Source: an uncultured Methylococcaceae bacterium | Lineage (GTDB): Bacteria > Pseudomonadota > Gammaproteobacteria > Methylococcales > Methylococcaceae | Length of the DNA: 34,816 nucleotides | Direction of reading: 5' to 3' | Assembly: GCA_903911305.1 (NCBI GenBank) | Contig: CAIWDB010000661.1 | Location: 1 to 34,816 of the forward strand | In this document: positions 34,753-34,816 of the stretch, one piece after another | Layout: each line of letters opens with the position of its first letter | Numbering within the stretch: the first letter of the stretch is position 1 | Position numbers and translations under genes: made by a program | The notes under the pieces: generated by a model | The model's database searches: none | The model's input: only the letters and a program-made list of their open reading frames with translations | Told to the model about the DNA's origin: nothing

Positions 34753-34816
34753 CTAATGTTTTTCAACCCAAGCAACGGGATCATGCGATGCAGGATATTC
34801 ACTGATGTCAATACTG
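34753..34816 (-). CDS. C-terminal end of an upstream gene, cut by the window edge
   Basis: One minus-strand frame enters from the right edge and reads SIDISEYPASHDPVAWVEKH before a TAG at 34755-34753, 11 bases ahead of the ATG at 34741. It is open with no stop to the window edge. About 20 residues are too few to name it, and chance cannot be excluded. Confidence 0.4.
   Translation of the reverse strand, partial: SIDISEYPASHDPVAWVEKH

Noticed and set aside
34605-34811. 68-residue minus-strand frame at the right edge
   Set aside because: It overlaps the start of the 507-residue membrane protein in another frame; the frame ending at 34753 fits a preceding gene better.

Overview
The window looks like chromosomal DNA from a gammaproteobacterium, probably aquatic and free-living. 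Support comes from the divergent bamD / rluD pair, the ruvX-pyrR-pyrB-pyrC' cluster with a non-catalytic dihydroorotase, kdsA (so an LPS outer membrane), lipoproteins with lipoboxes, and PEP-CTERM exported proteins. A gas-vesicle shell gene (gvpA) and a B12-dependent ribonucleotide reductase fit a planktonic organism. I cannot name a genus from the sequence alone. No rRNA, tRNA, CRISPR array, intact insertion sequence or prophage was recognised.

Layout. Positions 1-3427 (minus strand) are an accessory block of exported proteins: a PEP-CTERM protein cut by the window edge, a GlcG/HbpS-like haem-binding protein, a c-type cytochrome-like gene with an in-frame stop directly after its CXXCH motif, and a short PEP-CTERM protein. 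An orphan OmpR-type response regulator follows. Positions 4491-9550 (minus) hold purN, a class II ribonucleotide reductase, a SAM methyltransferase and a DUF4156-like lipoprotein. From 9747 the plus strand carries pyrG and kdsA, then a small antitoxin-like gene, then uvrD on the minus strand. Next come ruvX-pyrR-pyrB-pyrC' (14883-18129), tightly packed and partly overlapping.

Positions 18130-20000 are a second accessory patch: an isolated gvpA on the minus strand, 3' to 3' with the pyr cluster, and a wrecked NAD-malic enzyme gene. gcvT and nadE follow on the plus strand. An RRM RNA-binding protein with an unusually structured upstream region, a PfkB kinase and bamD lie on the minus strand. 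Divergent from bamD, a compact plus-strand run rluD-pgeF-ZIP transporter-radical SAM-alpha/beta hydrolase covers 25601-29665. The end holds an orphan Phd-like antitoxin, a TSUP permease, a sirtuin, a large uncharacterised membrane protein and a polytopic membrane protein, with the last codons of another gene at the right edge.

Functionally, pyrG, pyrB, pyrR, pyrC', purN and the ribonucleotide reductase make this a nucleotide-rich region, while kdsA and bamD serve the outer membrane. The points most worth a second look are the interrupted cytochrome, the isolated gvpA with terminators that cross over against the pyr transcript, the chain of hairpins upstream of the RRM gene, the internally deleted malic enzyme, and two antitoxin-like genes without visible toxins.
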